This document shows positions 46,791-57,585 of a stretch of DNA of 64,000 bases, one piece after another. The first letter of the stretch is position 1; each line of letters opens with the position of its first letter. A model generated the notes under the pieces. The model was not told the origin of the DNA and did not search any database. It was given only the letters and a program-made list of their open reading frames with translations. The position numbers were made by a program, and so were the translations under genes. Source of the stretch: Cutaneotrichosporon cavernicola (taxonomy: Eukaryota; Basidiomycota; Tremellomycetes; Trichosporonales; Trichosporonaceae); contig NC_083397.1 of the NCBI RefSeq assembly GCF_030864355.1, positions 2,790,001 to 2,854,000 of the forward strand, read 5' to 3'.

Positions 46791-48678
46791 TCAAGCCACA
46801 GACGCTGATGCGACTCTGAATGTGGCAAAAGTCTGTGGGCTCCTTTGGGTAAGAAAACGGTACTGTGAGAAAGCACAGATCCCTCCATGGCCTCCAATAA
46901 TAACAAATGGGGCCTTTAAGAGGTTGGCGTTGGACCAGGTGAACGACTGGAGGATATACCCAAACCTATCAGCTGGAATATCCTTTTGTAATCGTCTTAA
47001 AGGACTGTAGACGACCATGTATGAATCTGGCGTACTTGAATGTACTTGACCAACACCATATCTATAATGCATTAACGTCGCCGCTGGGTTGCAAACATGC
47101 AAACAACAGCTAAAGTATGACAATAGGGATACATGTACTAATACAACCGGGGTAGAGAAGAGCAGACCTTTGTACAAGCTACACAACCACCAAACCAGCC
47201 AGCCCCGACCTATTTGGAAGGTGGACGAGGGGGGAAGAGATGATACTGGCGGAGGTCCAGGCCCCCATCGCGGGCCTCCGTAAAGGTCGAACACGGGAGA
47301 AGGCAACGGCAGTATCCGCCAAGCGTCACGCGGTGGCCGATTTTCGTCGGAAGTCGCGCAGAGACCTGCGAAGAAGTCGTCTCCTTTGTCCTGGAGCTGA
47401 GGAGGAGGCGCAAGACGCCGGCAAAACGAATGACCCATGCGACGCCGGTACTGCATCTCCCAATACTTCAAGTCCGACGCAATCCTCGACGCCGAAGGTC
47501 TAAGCGCCGGGTCCGGTGACAGCCAATCCATGATCGCTCGCTGCACTGTTCAATTAGCAATGTGTCACACATCGACCGTGCCGACGGTCCATGACTCACA
47601 GGATGCGCCGATGTTGCTGTTCCAGGCCTCGTTCTTGAACCACCCCCGAACCGGGCCCAGGACCGGCAGGTTTTCGGCATCATCCACAGCGTTGAGCGCC
47701 TCATGATCATACTCGAGCTCAGCATTCCATGCTACTTCTGAAATGCACTCCCCCTCCATGAGCTCGACAATCATGAGGAGAACTGTCCAGATGTCTACTG
47801 CTGCTGTCACATCCTTCTTCCAGTCCCTCTGCTCTGGTGCCATGTAGCCTGCTGTGGAATCGGGGCGGTGTACACAGTGTCCATCCTCCAGAAACATGGA
47901 AAGTCCCCAGTCAATGATGACCGGGTGGACCATTCCCTGCTCATCCGATGTCAGGACAATGTTTGCGGTCTTGAGGTCGAGATGGAGAACATCCCGCCTG
48001 TGCACCTCCGCGAGGATAGTGCACAGCTCTCTGCCGTTAGCTTTGTACACCTCTCGTCTCTTTTAAGGGAAAGTGTCATGACGACGGTCCGTTCGGTGCG
48101 AGCGTACAGTCGTCGCTCCACGCCTCGCCGAGCTAGTGGTGCGGAATGACCCCCGTATTTATCGAGGGGAGTTGATTGAATATAATGTCACGCCATGACA
48201 CTCACCGGCTGACACGCAGGGTCTCGCCCAAGCCCACACCACCTGCTGCCATGTACGCAGACAGGTTCCCCATCTCTCCGAGGTCCAGCAGCAAGAACAG
48301 GTGCTTGGGGCTGTAGCCTGCCCAGTGGAGCTGTGCAACACCTGGCACCTGGTGAAGACGGCGAAGGACAGCGACCTCGTTGGCCCATCCCACGCGGCAG
48401 TTCTCGTCGTTGACGCAGACTTTGAGCGCCAGCGCCTTCTGCTGGTTCTGCCACTCAACCTGGAAGGTTGAGCCAAAGCCACCGGATCCAAGGCGCTTTA
48501 CAATGGTTGCGCCGTGGGGAGCACCAGCCCAAACAGCGTCTGCTGCTTGACCGCTCTCAACTGCCTCTGTCTCCCACGACCCCTCAGAGTCCTCGACATT
48601 CGTCGCCTCATTGTAGAGTTGGGTGGCACTGGCATCCTGCTGATAAGGATCCAGGTCGTTGGAGTTGGAGTTGGCCAT
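46791..48678 (-). CDS. Protein kinase K1, HLD-type catalytic loop
   Basis: Exons 48678-48206, 48057-47600 and 47545-46791 give up to 561 residues. The Gly loop is GSGGFGSTF (about residue 64), the VAIK-type Lys is in ALALKVCV, the catalytic loop is LHLDLKTANIVL (Leu replaces the HRD Arg, Asp kept), the metal loop is DWGLS instead of DFG, and MAPEQ and DIWTVLLMIVELM follow. Subdomain XI ends WLSPDPALRPSA. It is therefore a non-RD kinase with an atypical metal loop and may be weakly active. The C-terminal 150 residues after the kinase (Trp-, Cys- and Leu-rich) may include an unspliced intron, so the true stop is uncertain. It is a paralogue of K2 (shared KVCVN and VLDLG/LLDLG). Confidence 0.7.
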
Positions 48679-49102
48679 TGTGAGAAGCTTCTTCAGTTAG
48701 CATGGCATCATCACGACGAGTACGTACTCGAGGTAAGGAGGTGGAAGGGGAGGAGTTTGTGTGTATGTGTGTGTTTGTGGGTGTAGCAGCGTCTGTGTGG
48801 ACAGGTGACTGCTGGGAGTGTTGAGAGCTGATGAATAAAGAAGGAGGAGGAGCTTCGAATGAGTTTTTATGCCTCTGCTGCAAGACTCCTCCTCCTCTGA
48901 GCTGCCTCGTTGCCCGCCTCACTGTCTCAGTGTTGAACGCTTGGGGAGAGAAGCGACCGCAAACTGTCCTCACATGATCAGAAACCGTCCTGGCATGATC
49001 TGTATCCTGTCTCGCGCTAGTAGGCTAGTGTGCAAAGTCAGAGCAGGGATTCGCAACCGAGGAGCGACCGTGTCGAGTCAATAAATTGAGTACAACGGCG
49101 TT

Positions 49103-49198
49103 GGGAATTAACAACCGCGTACAAGGCCCAGGGAATTAACAACCGCGTACAAGGCCCAGGGAATTAACAAACGCGTACAAGGCCCAGGGAATTAAGAG
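49103..49198. repeat. 28-bp tandem repeat, about 3.4 copies
   Basis: The unit starts gggaattaacaaccgcgtac and ends aaggccca. Copies start at 49103, 49131, 49159 and 49187; one has a single C-to-A change, and the last is truncated. Confidence 0.95.
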
Positions 49199-49377
49199 AG
49201 ACAGAGATTCTGAAGGCGGGTAGAGCCACCTTGTGCAGGACCGGAGCTGATCAGCTTTTTCCACGACTTACCGCGTTGCGCAAGGACAGTATGTGGACGG
49301 GCTGTGGCTCCCTCCGTTTACCTTAAGGAATGCACATATCTGTGTAACCTACTAGGCGGGCTAAATCAACTAAGGCG

Positions 49378-49454
49378 CTGCTGTGAGTGAATGTACGACG
49401 CAACGAATACGATTGGACGTGAGCGCAATTTAAGGGGCTCGAGTACTACAACAG
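49378..49454 (-). repeat. Dispersed repeat, copy 3
   Basis: 77 bp, the reverse complement of the consensus. The ends ctgctgtgag and ctcgagtactacaacag are imperfectly inverted. Its right end merges into the adjacent hairpin. Confidence 0.8.
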
Positions 49455-49470
49455 CCGCACGCGGCTGTTG
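49449..49470. repeat. Perfect 9-bp inverted repeat
   Basis: caacagccg and cggctgttg flank a 4-base spacer, overlapping the end of dispersed repeat copy 3. It could be a terminator-like or transposon-end structure. Confidence 0.8.
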
Positions 49471-51040
49471 AAGTGAGGTATGAAGACTGCAGCACGTGAA
49501 TACAAAAATGCGAGCCTTGTGGAATGCTGGGCCTACGTGTCATCCAACGGCCGCCCGGTGTGCCTAGACGACTGTTAACAATACTATGAATCAGTTAGAT
49601 TGAAACTGTCGGTATGGGTAGCGATGGCTGGTAACGTTGCCCGGGCACAACGTTCATGCCTGTATCACCAATGACAATTGTAGAGTTCAATCCCCGCTAG
49701 TGGGCCTGACTTTGTCGTTCGGTTTACCTAGTGTTTTAGAAATGCGAGACTGGACCGGCCGGACCACGCTCATTCGCTTGTGTTGCAAGGTAACTGCGGA
49801 TGGCGCCGATGAGTTAGTCTTTCTCCACTTGTGTCGTTATGTGCGAGATCCTATAACGGACTTCCCGAGGTGCGAATGAGAACGTAAACTGTTTTTTGAA
49901 TGTCAATTTCGTGTAGATACTTGTGTACGCCACTAGACCAAATGGGTCATGACGAGGTAAGTTGCGGCAGAGTCGGCCAGCCATGGCATGGGCATGTTCA
50001 ACTTAGGAATCCAGCCTAGGATTGCACACATTGAAAATGTCCACAGAGTCCTGTTCCATCCCAATTCCATGTTGACGCTGCACTGCTTGACTCACGGCTA
50101 GAGAGTGTGGGATGTGGCGTTTGGTCAGGGTTTAGTAGTTGAGTTTGATAACGCACGGTCCGTACCTGGATCTGTCCTTGCCACTGAATTGTGGAATGGT
50201 TTGTTGGACACTTCAGGGTTGAGGAGAGTATAGTCTCAGGGTTTAACGGGTTGAAACATCATCAGCTAAGCAAGATCGTGTTGGCGGAATTGGTGGATGG
50301 CCCGAGGATTAGTAACCGAAACCGTCCACAGCTTGCTCAACCACGAGCTGGTAAGTGGGCCGCAGCTCTCAAAGTCAGCAAACAAAGCTGCCGCTCCCAA
50401 CCAGTTAACCAGTTGGCGGAGATCCGGGCACGTTGTAATATGTGGATGGACTGGCACGCTGCGCCATTGGATACAGCCCGTTTGTAGCTTGTTCATTAGG
50501 AATGCCAGTTGCACATATTTCTGCCCGCGGAATGCCCCATCGCAACACTTTCAGGACGGCCAAACACTCTCTCGGACAGAGGGCACAGTTGCAGATCTCG
50601 TGGAGAGCCATCGCCACGTGCTGCGGTCGGCAAATGCGGAGTGTAGCATCAGGTCTTGCCACGTCAGAAGACTCTCGTAAATTCAACTCGAACGGCGAAC
50701 GGGCATGGGTGTCAGGCCACCATTTCCATTTGCGGCAAGGGCCTTACAACATTCCCCGGCAAGCCGGGATACCAGCGCTTGAGACATGTCAGTTCCTAGG
50801 AGGACGGAATCACTGAATGAATCACTGACGCCACCCCAATCGATTTTCCCTGTGGAGCGGAAGTGACACAGTCAGAGCCGAGTGAGGGCCGTGAGCTCAG
50901 CGGTGAGGCAGTGGTTGGTCAACCTCCAGAGTATTAAACGTGGTTCAAGTCCAACAATCCATCGCTTCCCCATTGTCAATCCCCACCATCAACATCAACT
51001 GTCAATACCACTCCATTCCAAGATCTTAGACCTACCAACC

Positions 51041-52336
51041 ATGTCTCGCCCCATCACCAACACGCACACCACTTCAACCATTGAGGGTATTGCCTGTGAG
51101 TATCAATCTGGGAAGGTTATTGTTGCCCAAGCCCCAAACCCGAACTCTGAAGTGGTGATTGGCACGCCCACAGGGGCTACTAGGGCACTTGATGCCTCTG
51201 TTGCCACGGATGGCATTTCAGATGCCCAGAGGGCATGGTACGCGCTTCTGGACGACCACAAGGCTGGCCAGTCCGAAGCGCAGCGCATGTTGATGAGCGC
51301 ATGTGAAAAGTCAGCGTCGGGTTGGAAGCATCTCTTCCCACTGAGTGTGTTTGAGCGGGTGACCGAGTTCCTGAAAAAGGACGTGTTTGGTTTCGGCGTG
51401 GACGCGGAGGTGATTTTCGGCAAGGAAGCCCCCAAGGTACAGTTGATGAGGCGTCTAGGGAGCGGAAGCTTTGGTAGTGTTTTCGAAGTTGCCGACCGCG
51501 CTGGGAAGCGGCTGGCCATGAAAGTTTGCGTGAACAGCGCGAATGAGCGGTCAGCGTGGAGCCAGGAGGTGCGTTTTGGCGCTGTTCTTGCAAATGTTCC
51601 AGGTATGGTACATGTGCGCGAGACGGCGTGTACTTCCGACTTTCTCTTTGTCGTGTTGGATCTCGGGCAGGGGACGCTCCAGAGGGAGCTTGTGGATGGC
51701 GCGATGACCCTGCGTCGGCGCTTGTTTGTGGCCACGAAACTCTCACTTGCAGTTTCGTCCTTGCAGGAGCGCTGCATCTTCCATCTCGACCTCAAGCCCG
51801 AGAATGTCGTCATCGTCCGCCCCGAAAACGCCAACCGGGACACCGAGCCCCGCATCATCGACTTTGGCCTTTCGCTCTCCTCCCTCGGCCCAATCTCTGC
51901 TACACGGCGTGGTACCCTTCGTTACCATGCACCCGAAGTGGCAGCCGCTGGGCTTGTTACTTCCGGAGCCGACGTGTGGGCTTTGGGACTGATGCTGTGG
52001 GAAATCGTCGCTTCGCCATCCCACTGCCTCCGTGAGCTGGGGTATCGCGCGCGCCAGCCACAGGATATGGCAGAGTGGCGCTTGCTTAACCGTTGCAGGG
52101 GTCATGACTACCTGATGAAGCGTGAGTACCTCATCACTCGTACCCTGCAGAGAGGCCCCACCGAGGCATGGTTCACGGCCCCCGTGTGGGCGACGGATAT
52201 TGGGCGCCACATGCGCATGTACGTTGAGGCGTGCCTGGTTGTAGACCCGATGCGTAGAGCGCCAGCCGGATATGTTGCGCAGGGACTTTCGAATTTCTGG
52301 AATCACGTGAACAGCACCCAGGATGCGCCAACCTAG
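51041..52336 (+). CDS. Protein kinase K2, HLD-type catalytic loop
   Basis: An intronless 431-residue kinase starting MSRPITNTHTTST. A 135-residue N-terminal region of unknown fold (with FPLSVFERVTEFLKKD) precedes the catalytic domain. The domain has the Gly loop GSGSFGSVF (140-148), Lys161 in AMKVCV, catalytic loop HLDLKPEN (His248, Asp250; the HRD Arg is Leu), DFG 274-276, APE 297-299, and DVWALGLMLWEI. All residues for catalysis are present apart from the RD Arg. No transmembrane segment is visible. It is similar to K1 and opposite in orientation, about 2.4 kb away, which suggests local duplication. The substrate is unknown. The frame is open upstream, but ATG 51041 follows a typical C/A-rich leader. 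Confidence 0.85.
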   Translation: MSRPITNTHTTSTIEGIACEYQSGKVIVAQAPNPNSEVVIGTPTGATRALDASVATDGISDAQRAWYALLDDHKAGQSEAQRMLMSACEKSASGWKHLFPLSVFERVTEFLKKDVFGFGVDAEVIFGKEAPKVQLMRRLGSGSFGSVFEVADRAGKRLAMKVCVNSANERSAWSQEVRFGAVLANVPGMVHVRETACTSDFLFVVLDLGQGTLQRELVDGAMTLRRRLFVATKLSLAVSSLQERCIFHLDLKPENVVIVRPENANRDTEPRIIDFGLSLSSLGPISATRRGTLRYHAPEVAAAGLVTSGADVWALGLMLWEIVASPSHCLRELGYRARQPQDMAEWRLLNRCRGHDYLMKREYLITRTLQRGPTEAWFTAPVWATDIGRHMRMYVEACLVVDPMRRAPAGYVAQGLSNFWNHVNSTQDAPT

Positions 52337-53076
52337 CCTAGAGGAAAGAGCGACCAGCCGCGCACTGTCTGCAACGGAACATACCCAGAAGTGGAGCGGT
52401 GGACGGAATCCAAGAACCCGACAAGGATCTGGCAACAACCAAAGCCGGCAAAAACGACAGGCTACAACGCACAACATACAAGATGAGTACGTACATGGCC
52501 AATCCGTTGACAAGCTTCCCCATGATGACCGCAGGACGATCCAGAAGCACACTGTGGATGTGTTTAGGAGAGGTACGGTGGGACGGGATAATATTCTCCC
52601 GAACTAGATCGGCTCGACTCGAACGCATTCGGCGGCGTCGCCGAGGCCTTTACCGCCGAAATACGATCGACCGCCCCTCCGCCTTCCCATTCAAGTTCGG
52701 GATCGCCGCGGCGCATGTGGTGACGTGTGAGTCAAGGTGGGACTGCGGCAAGTGTAGCAACTGACTGTTCCTGTGGCGACAATCCGAGACGCAAGCCGGC
52801 TGGAAGACGAGGACGACCGAAATTCGACGGGATACGTTCCACCCGCGATGGATACGATGCGGTCGATTGTCAGGCGAGCACATGTACACCCGTACAGAGG
52901 AAACGACTCCCCGAACGGGGCGGAGGCGACCGTACGAGCAACGCAATCTCGCTGGACGAGCTTTCCTGCGACGCGGCGATCGGCGGGATAAGGGTCGGCC
53001 TGGCTCCGGGCTAGAAGGACGTGTGGGCGACAAGTTGATCTGCCACTACTGGCCTGTGGTAGCAAGACGGCGATAG

Positions 53077-53145
53077 GTCGAGGACGCAGCGGCGGCCACA
53101 GCGAGGGTCGAGGACGCACCAGCGGCCATGACGAGGGCGCCCGAT
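53077..53145. repeat. Imperfect 31-bp direct duplication
   Basis: ggtcgaggacgcagcggcgg and ggtcgaggacgcaccagcgg each continue into ccac/ccatgacgag. Two units are seen in a non-coding stretch. Confidence 0.65.
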
Positions 53146-53512
53146 AAGGAGATCAAGTTGTAGAAATTGAATAAAGATGATGAACAAGCGAGTGTGACCA
53201 GCTTTTTTCAAGCAACCTGCTGGTGGTGTTTCATTCGGGTGTGGACGCTCTGGTTCAAAACTTCGTCTCCGTCCATACTGACTACTCAGGCACGATGGGC
53301 TATACAGTGCATGCATTCTCGCATTGACTGTGTGGAAATGTGTCATTGACTTGCACCGATGGGCTAAACAATCTGAACAACTTGAAGTGGGGAGAGGGAG
53401 GATTGGCGAGGTCACGGGGCTAGCGGGGGGAGTGTTTGGAAGTTTGTGAGACCGGGTGTCGAAGGTTTTGAACGGGCTAGCAATTGTTGGTCGGATGGGT
53501 CCGTGGCGTGGT

Positions 53513-53592
53513 TGCTGTGGTAGTACTCGAGCCCATTAACTCGCGCGCACGTTCAACCGTATTCTATGCATCGTACATTCACTCTACAACAG
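53513..53592 (+). repeat. Dispersed repeat, copy 4
   Basis: 80 bp from tgctgtggtagtactcgag to cattcactctacaacag, in the same orientation as copy 1. It is the best preserved copy, with imperfectly inverted ends (ctgttgtag against ctacaacag). Confidence 0.8.
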
Positions 53593-54671
53593 TTGGATGG
53601 GCTAGTGGCGTACTTGGAGGAGCAGGTAATGATATACATGGGTCCGTGGTTCGGGAAGGCGAGGAGGGCAGCGTGTTGGCGGAATATTGTGAACATTGAC
53701 ATGTCGGTTGCCAGTGTTGATGCTTCTCGGTACGACAGGAATGGAACTTGTGCGGATCGATAGGGAGAGCCGTCGGATGTGTTGAACTTGTCGAGGTGGA
53801 TAGATGTAGTTGGATAACTGCTGAACGCTGGTTGTAGCCTGGAGATGGTGATAAGGGGTTTAATCGCGCCGGTGCAGAAGTTTGAGGAGTGTTGTGTCGA
53901 TGCTGGAGAATGCTCGTTTCATACTAGGTGCCTAAACAATGTCTTCAATGACTTGCAGAGTCGTCCAGCGCCTGATGACACACAACTCTCTGCTCCGTTG
54001 TGCTTGTGTTGTTTGGCTAATTCAAACCCAGAGTTATTAAATGCGGGGTTGAGAATCCTCAAGGTGATTGAATCATTGTAACGGGTGAATGGCGTCAAGT
54101 CAGACAGTCTCTGGATTCCCTCTGCGGCGGCGGATCGGCCGACGCGGCGGTGCTCTTGCCCCCGGGCAGCGAGAAGAGAGTGAGAACGATAACAACTAGC
54201 GAATTCTAGAGTCTGACAAACCACAATGGATCTCACACTCATAGCGAGCCACCCGCCCAGCTCTCTTCGGTAAGAGTTGGCGGTGAGCAATGGTAAACAC
54301 ACCTGTACCAATGACGAACCCAAATGTCGTCTTCCTGCCGGTTCCTGTGGCTTTGACTACTTGGTTCCGGTACTGTACCATTCCTTCGACTCATTCCAAC
54401 GCGTCGACGCGATTTCCACGGAATCAAATAATATCTGTCTCAAAGGTATGTGTGGGTTGGTTTTGGCTGATCCAAGCTGTTGCACGTGATCGGGTATGCC
54501 ACGTGGCCGTGTCCGAGATCCGGCGTCCCGGCCGAGTAAAGGCTGTGGCCGGTGGCCGGTGGCCGGCTCAACCGAGGTTACACAAAGTGGAGGAGGTACG
54601 GTACTTAACCGACAGTGTTGCCCGCATCGTTTGCTCCTCTTTATCCATCAACCCGCCCACCAAGTCTCGTA

Positions 54672-57049
54672 ATGGACGTCGAACAGTGAGCACGTCGGCG
54701 ACAAAGGCTGACGCAAGGTTCCGCAAGGCTGGTATGTCTCTTCTCAGCTTCTGATTGAGTCGGCTGGCTGGGGCGACTCGATGCGCATTCACTCGCCTTG
54801 GCATTCAGTGCGGGAGACCGCACAACGCTACCTCAACGCTACCTGCGGACGCGTTGTCAAAACCTCTTCTCATCCGCGTCTCCAAACCCACTCACACCAG
54901 GCTATGCTGCCATCGACCAAATCTGTGACTACTACACCTCGCTCGAACAGCGTGATGTAAAGTCGGCCGTCAAGCCGGGCTACCTCCTCGAGCAGCTCAG
55001 CAGTGAGTTTCATTCACCCTCTAATCTGACCGCAGCAACCCCGCCGACCAAGGGCGAGGCGTTTCCCGCCATCGCTGCCGACTTTCAAAAACTCGTCATG
55101 CCAGGAATCACCCACTGGCAGCACCCCAAGTTCTTTGCATACTTCCCGTCGGTGGTGACCTTCGAGTCTATCCTCGGTGACATGTACAGCTCGTCCGTGT
55201 CCAACCCTGGATTCAATGTGGGTACTTTTCACGCTGTGGCTGACGTATAGTGGTCGTGTTCGCCGGCGTGTACCGAGCTCGAGCAGTTGGTCATGGAATG
55301 GATGGTAACGATTTTGGGGCTTGATGACGTTTTCCGCACAAGTTCGGGCAAGGGTGGGGGTATTATTGGTGTGAGTATTTCATGGCGGAGGTTGCGGCTG
55401 GATAATGGACGGCGTACAGTGGAAGAGAGATGTCTAGAGCGATGGCTCGGGGGTCAACCGGATGTGACAGCCCACCAACCGCACTGGCGTTATCCATGCC
55501 CGCCCCCATCTTATCTGGTTGAACACTAATCCCAGACCTCGGCCTCGGACATGTGCCTCACGGCGGCCATAGCGGCGCGCGAGCGCGCCCTCCGCGTCCT
55601 TGCGCGCGAGCACCACAATGCGAACGGCACGGCCACGCCTACCGAGGGCCCAACCGACATCCCCTTCAGCGTGCGGTCGGAGAGTACCAACAAGCTCGTC
55701 ATATACGGCTCGACGCAGACGCACAGCATCGGCGTCAAGACTGCCTTGCTTCTCGGCCTGCCGTTCCGCGCCCTCCCTGTGAAAGCTGAAGACGGGTACG
55801 CGCTGCGCGGAGACGTGCTCCAGGCCGCGATCGAGGAGGATATCAAGAAGGGCTTTGTGCCGTTCTTCGTTAGTGAGTGTGGTCGGCCCAGCTGGTCTCC
55901 CCAACCCCCAATGTCCCTTCCCTCTCCGCCGCGCTCCCCAACCCCTATTCTCCTCTCCGCCGCGCTCCTGTTAACATCCAGTCGGCACAGTCGGCACCAC
56001 GTCGTCGGGCGCGGTCGACTACATCGCTGAGATTGGCGAGGTTGTGCGCCAGTACCCCACCGCGTTCCTTCACATTGACGCCGCGTGGGCCGGTATGGCG
56101 TGGGCGCTCCCCGAGCAGCGCGAGATGCTGCGCCTCGCCGAGGTTAACAAGTACGGCGACTCGGTTTGCACCAACGCCCACAAGTGGGGCCTCGTGGGCT
56201 TTGACTGCTGTGAGTGATGGTGATGTAAGGGGTGGGTGTGGGAGTGGCCTAGTGGCGATGGCTGCAGCTTGAGGTCTGCGACGCTATGGGTGACGCCTTG
56301 GATAGGGCTGCTCTCCCACCGCTCAGGCTGGCCATTCACCTGGCTTGAACGGCTTGCTTGGTCCTTGCCCTTGCCTGTCGGCTGATCGGCTGCCACTATC
56401 CGGGTTATCATCCTAACACATCCTTGCACGTGCACGGTTCCTGAAGCACGACACATTCCGCACGCCTGATCCGATAAGGCGATGACTGACACCAGCTCTC
56501 TTCTTCGTCCGCGACCGCCGCGATCTCACAGAGGCGCTCGACGTCACGCCCACGTATCTGCGCACCAAGGAGGCCGACGCGGGCACCGTCATCGACTACC
56601 GCAACTGGCAGCTTGCCCTTGGCCGGCGTTTCCGCAGCGTCAAGCTGTGGTTCGTGATGCGCGGTTATGGCGTCGAGGGCCTGCAGGCACACCTGCGTAA
56701 TGGTATCGACCTGTGTAGCGACCTCGCTTCAGTGGTGTCCAAGGATTCCAAATTTGAGATTGTTGCGCCACCGCGACTTGGCCTCTTGTGTTTCCGCCTC
56801 AAGAAGGAGGGTGCAAACGCAGCGGAACTGGACGGGCTCAATGTCGAGCTCAACAGCCGGTTGGCGGCGCGCCCCGACGTGCACCTGACGCAGACGATTC
56901 TCAAGTCTGAAGACGCGGGGGAGATCTTCTGCATTCGCTTCGCTATCGGTGCGCTGCGGACGACTAAACAGGACGTCGATGAGGTGTGGGCCGAGGTGGT
57001 CAAGGACAGCGATACGTTACTTCTTGAGGGGGACAGGCTCAAGAATTAA
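54672..57049 (+). CDS. PLP-dependent aromatic amino-acid decarboxylase
   Basis: A group II decarboxylase (tyrosine/DOPA/tryptophan type) that removes CO2 from aromatic amino acids. Eight exons: 54672-54685, 54718-54731, 54901-55002, 55036-55217, 55251-55370, 55536-55872, 55982-56209, 56496-57049 (516 residues). Two 14-nt exons encode MDVEQFRKAG, giving the family-standard start before YAAIDQICDYY. HPKFFAYFP, SNPGFNWSCSPACTELE, the histidine-bearing STQTHSI, HIDAAWAG and the PLP lysine in TNAHKWGL are all present, then WFVMRGYGVEGL. No catalytic residue is missing. The substrate (tyrosine, DOPA or tryptophan) is not decided. It sits at the right border of the accessory zone. Confidence 0.93.
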
Positions 57050-57585
57050 AAGGCAAGAAATAGGGTGGCAGGGCCGTTGTAGGTTTCGTTGACATGGATG
57101 ACGGATGATATCGGTGAGGATGAAAGGGGGGTTTGGAGCTACTAAGACTAAAGAGATGGCTGGCCGGAGTAGTTGTGATAGGTGAGCGGTGTTTAGAGGG
57201 AGATAGGAACGAGAACGAGGGGGGTGGATTTGGTGCTGGCTGGCAAATTCCCACGCCTGTTCCATTTCTCCTTGCCTCCCCCCTCGCCCCCCGCTGACAC
57301 GATTCGGCCACCCATTCCATCCTCGGCTCTCACTACAGCTCTATCACACGTTCTTACAAGCCCGTGTTCCGTGTTCCGTGTTCCTTGTTGAGATACGGAT
57401 AGGAGAGACACGCACTCTGCAGACGAACGCACGCACACCAAAGCCCGTCCCAACTGGCAAACCGCAACCTAAAGTTGGACTGGCGTGACATGGAGTGAGT
57501 CACATTTGTTTGTTTGTCTCCTTGCCACCTCTACCCATCCATCTCCATCTCAATCACCATCACAACATCACTCTCAACATCCACC
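57050..57585. other. Intergenic, 536 bp
   Basis: Holds a short tgttccg direct repeat (about 57367-57385) and the C/A-rich leader of the next gene. No gene is supported. Confidence 0.4.

Larger units (their letters stand above)
48679..51040. other. 2.4-kb gene-free accessory stretch
   Basis: This holds a 28-bp tandem repeat, dispersed repeat copy 3 and a hairpin (listed separately). The remaining open frames, such as 49637-49879 and 50297-50680, have no family resemblance. A GT-rich simple stretch lies near 48760-48785. Confidence 0.5.
52337..54671. other. 2.3-kb gene-free accessory stretch
   Basis: This contains dispersed repeat copy 4 and a short GGTCGAGGACGCA duplication near 53077-53120. 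Several open frames exist, but none shows a domain, so I support no gene. Confidence 0.5.

Noticed and set aside
49103..49198. A possible CRISPR array (regular 28-bp repeat)
   Set aside because: The repeats are directly adjacent with no spacers, and the genome is eukaryotic.
49637..50816. Several 80-130 codon open frames in the accessory block
   Set aside because: Lengths are expected by chance, composition is inconsistent and no family motifs are present.
52338..53415. Arg/Ser-rich open frames on both strands downstream of K2
   Set aside because: No domain or intron signals; they look like GC-rich non-coding DNA.
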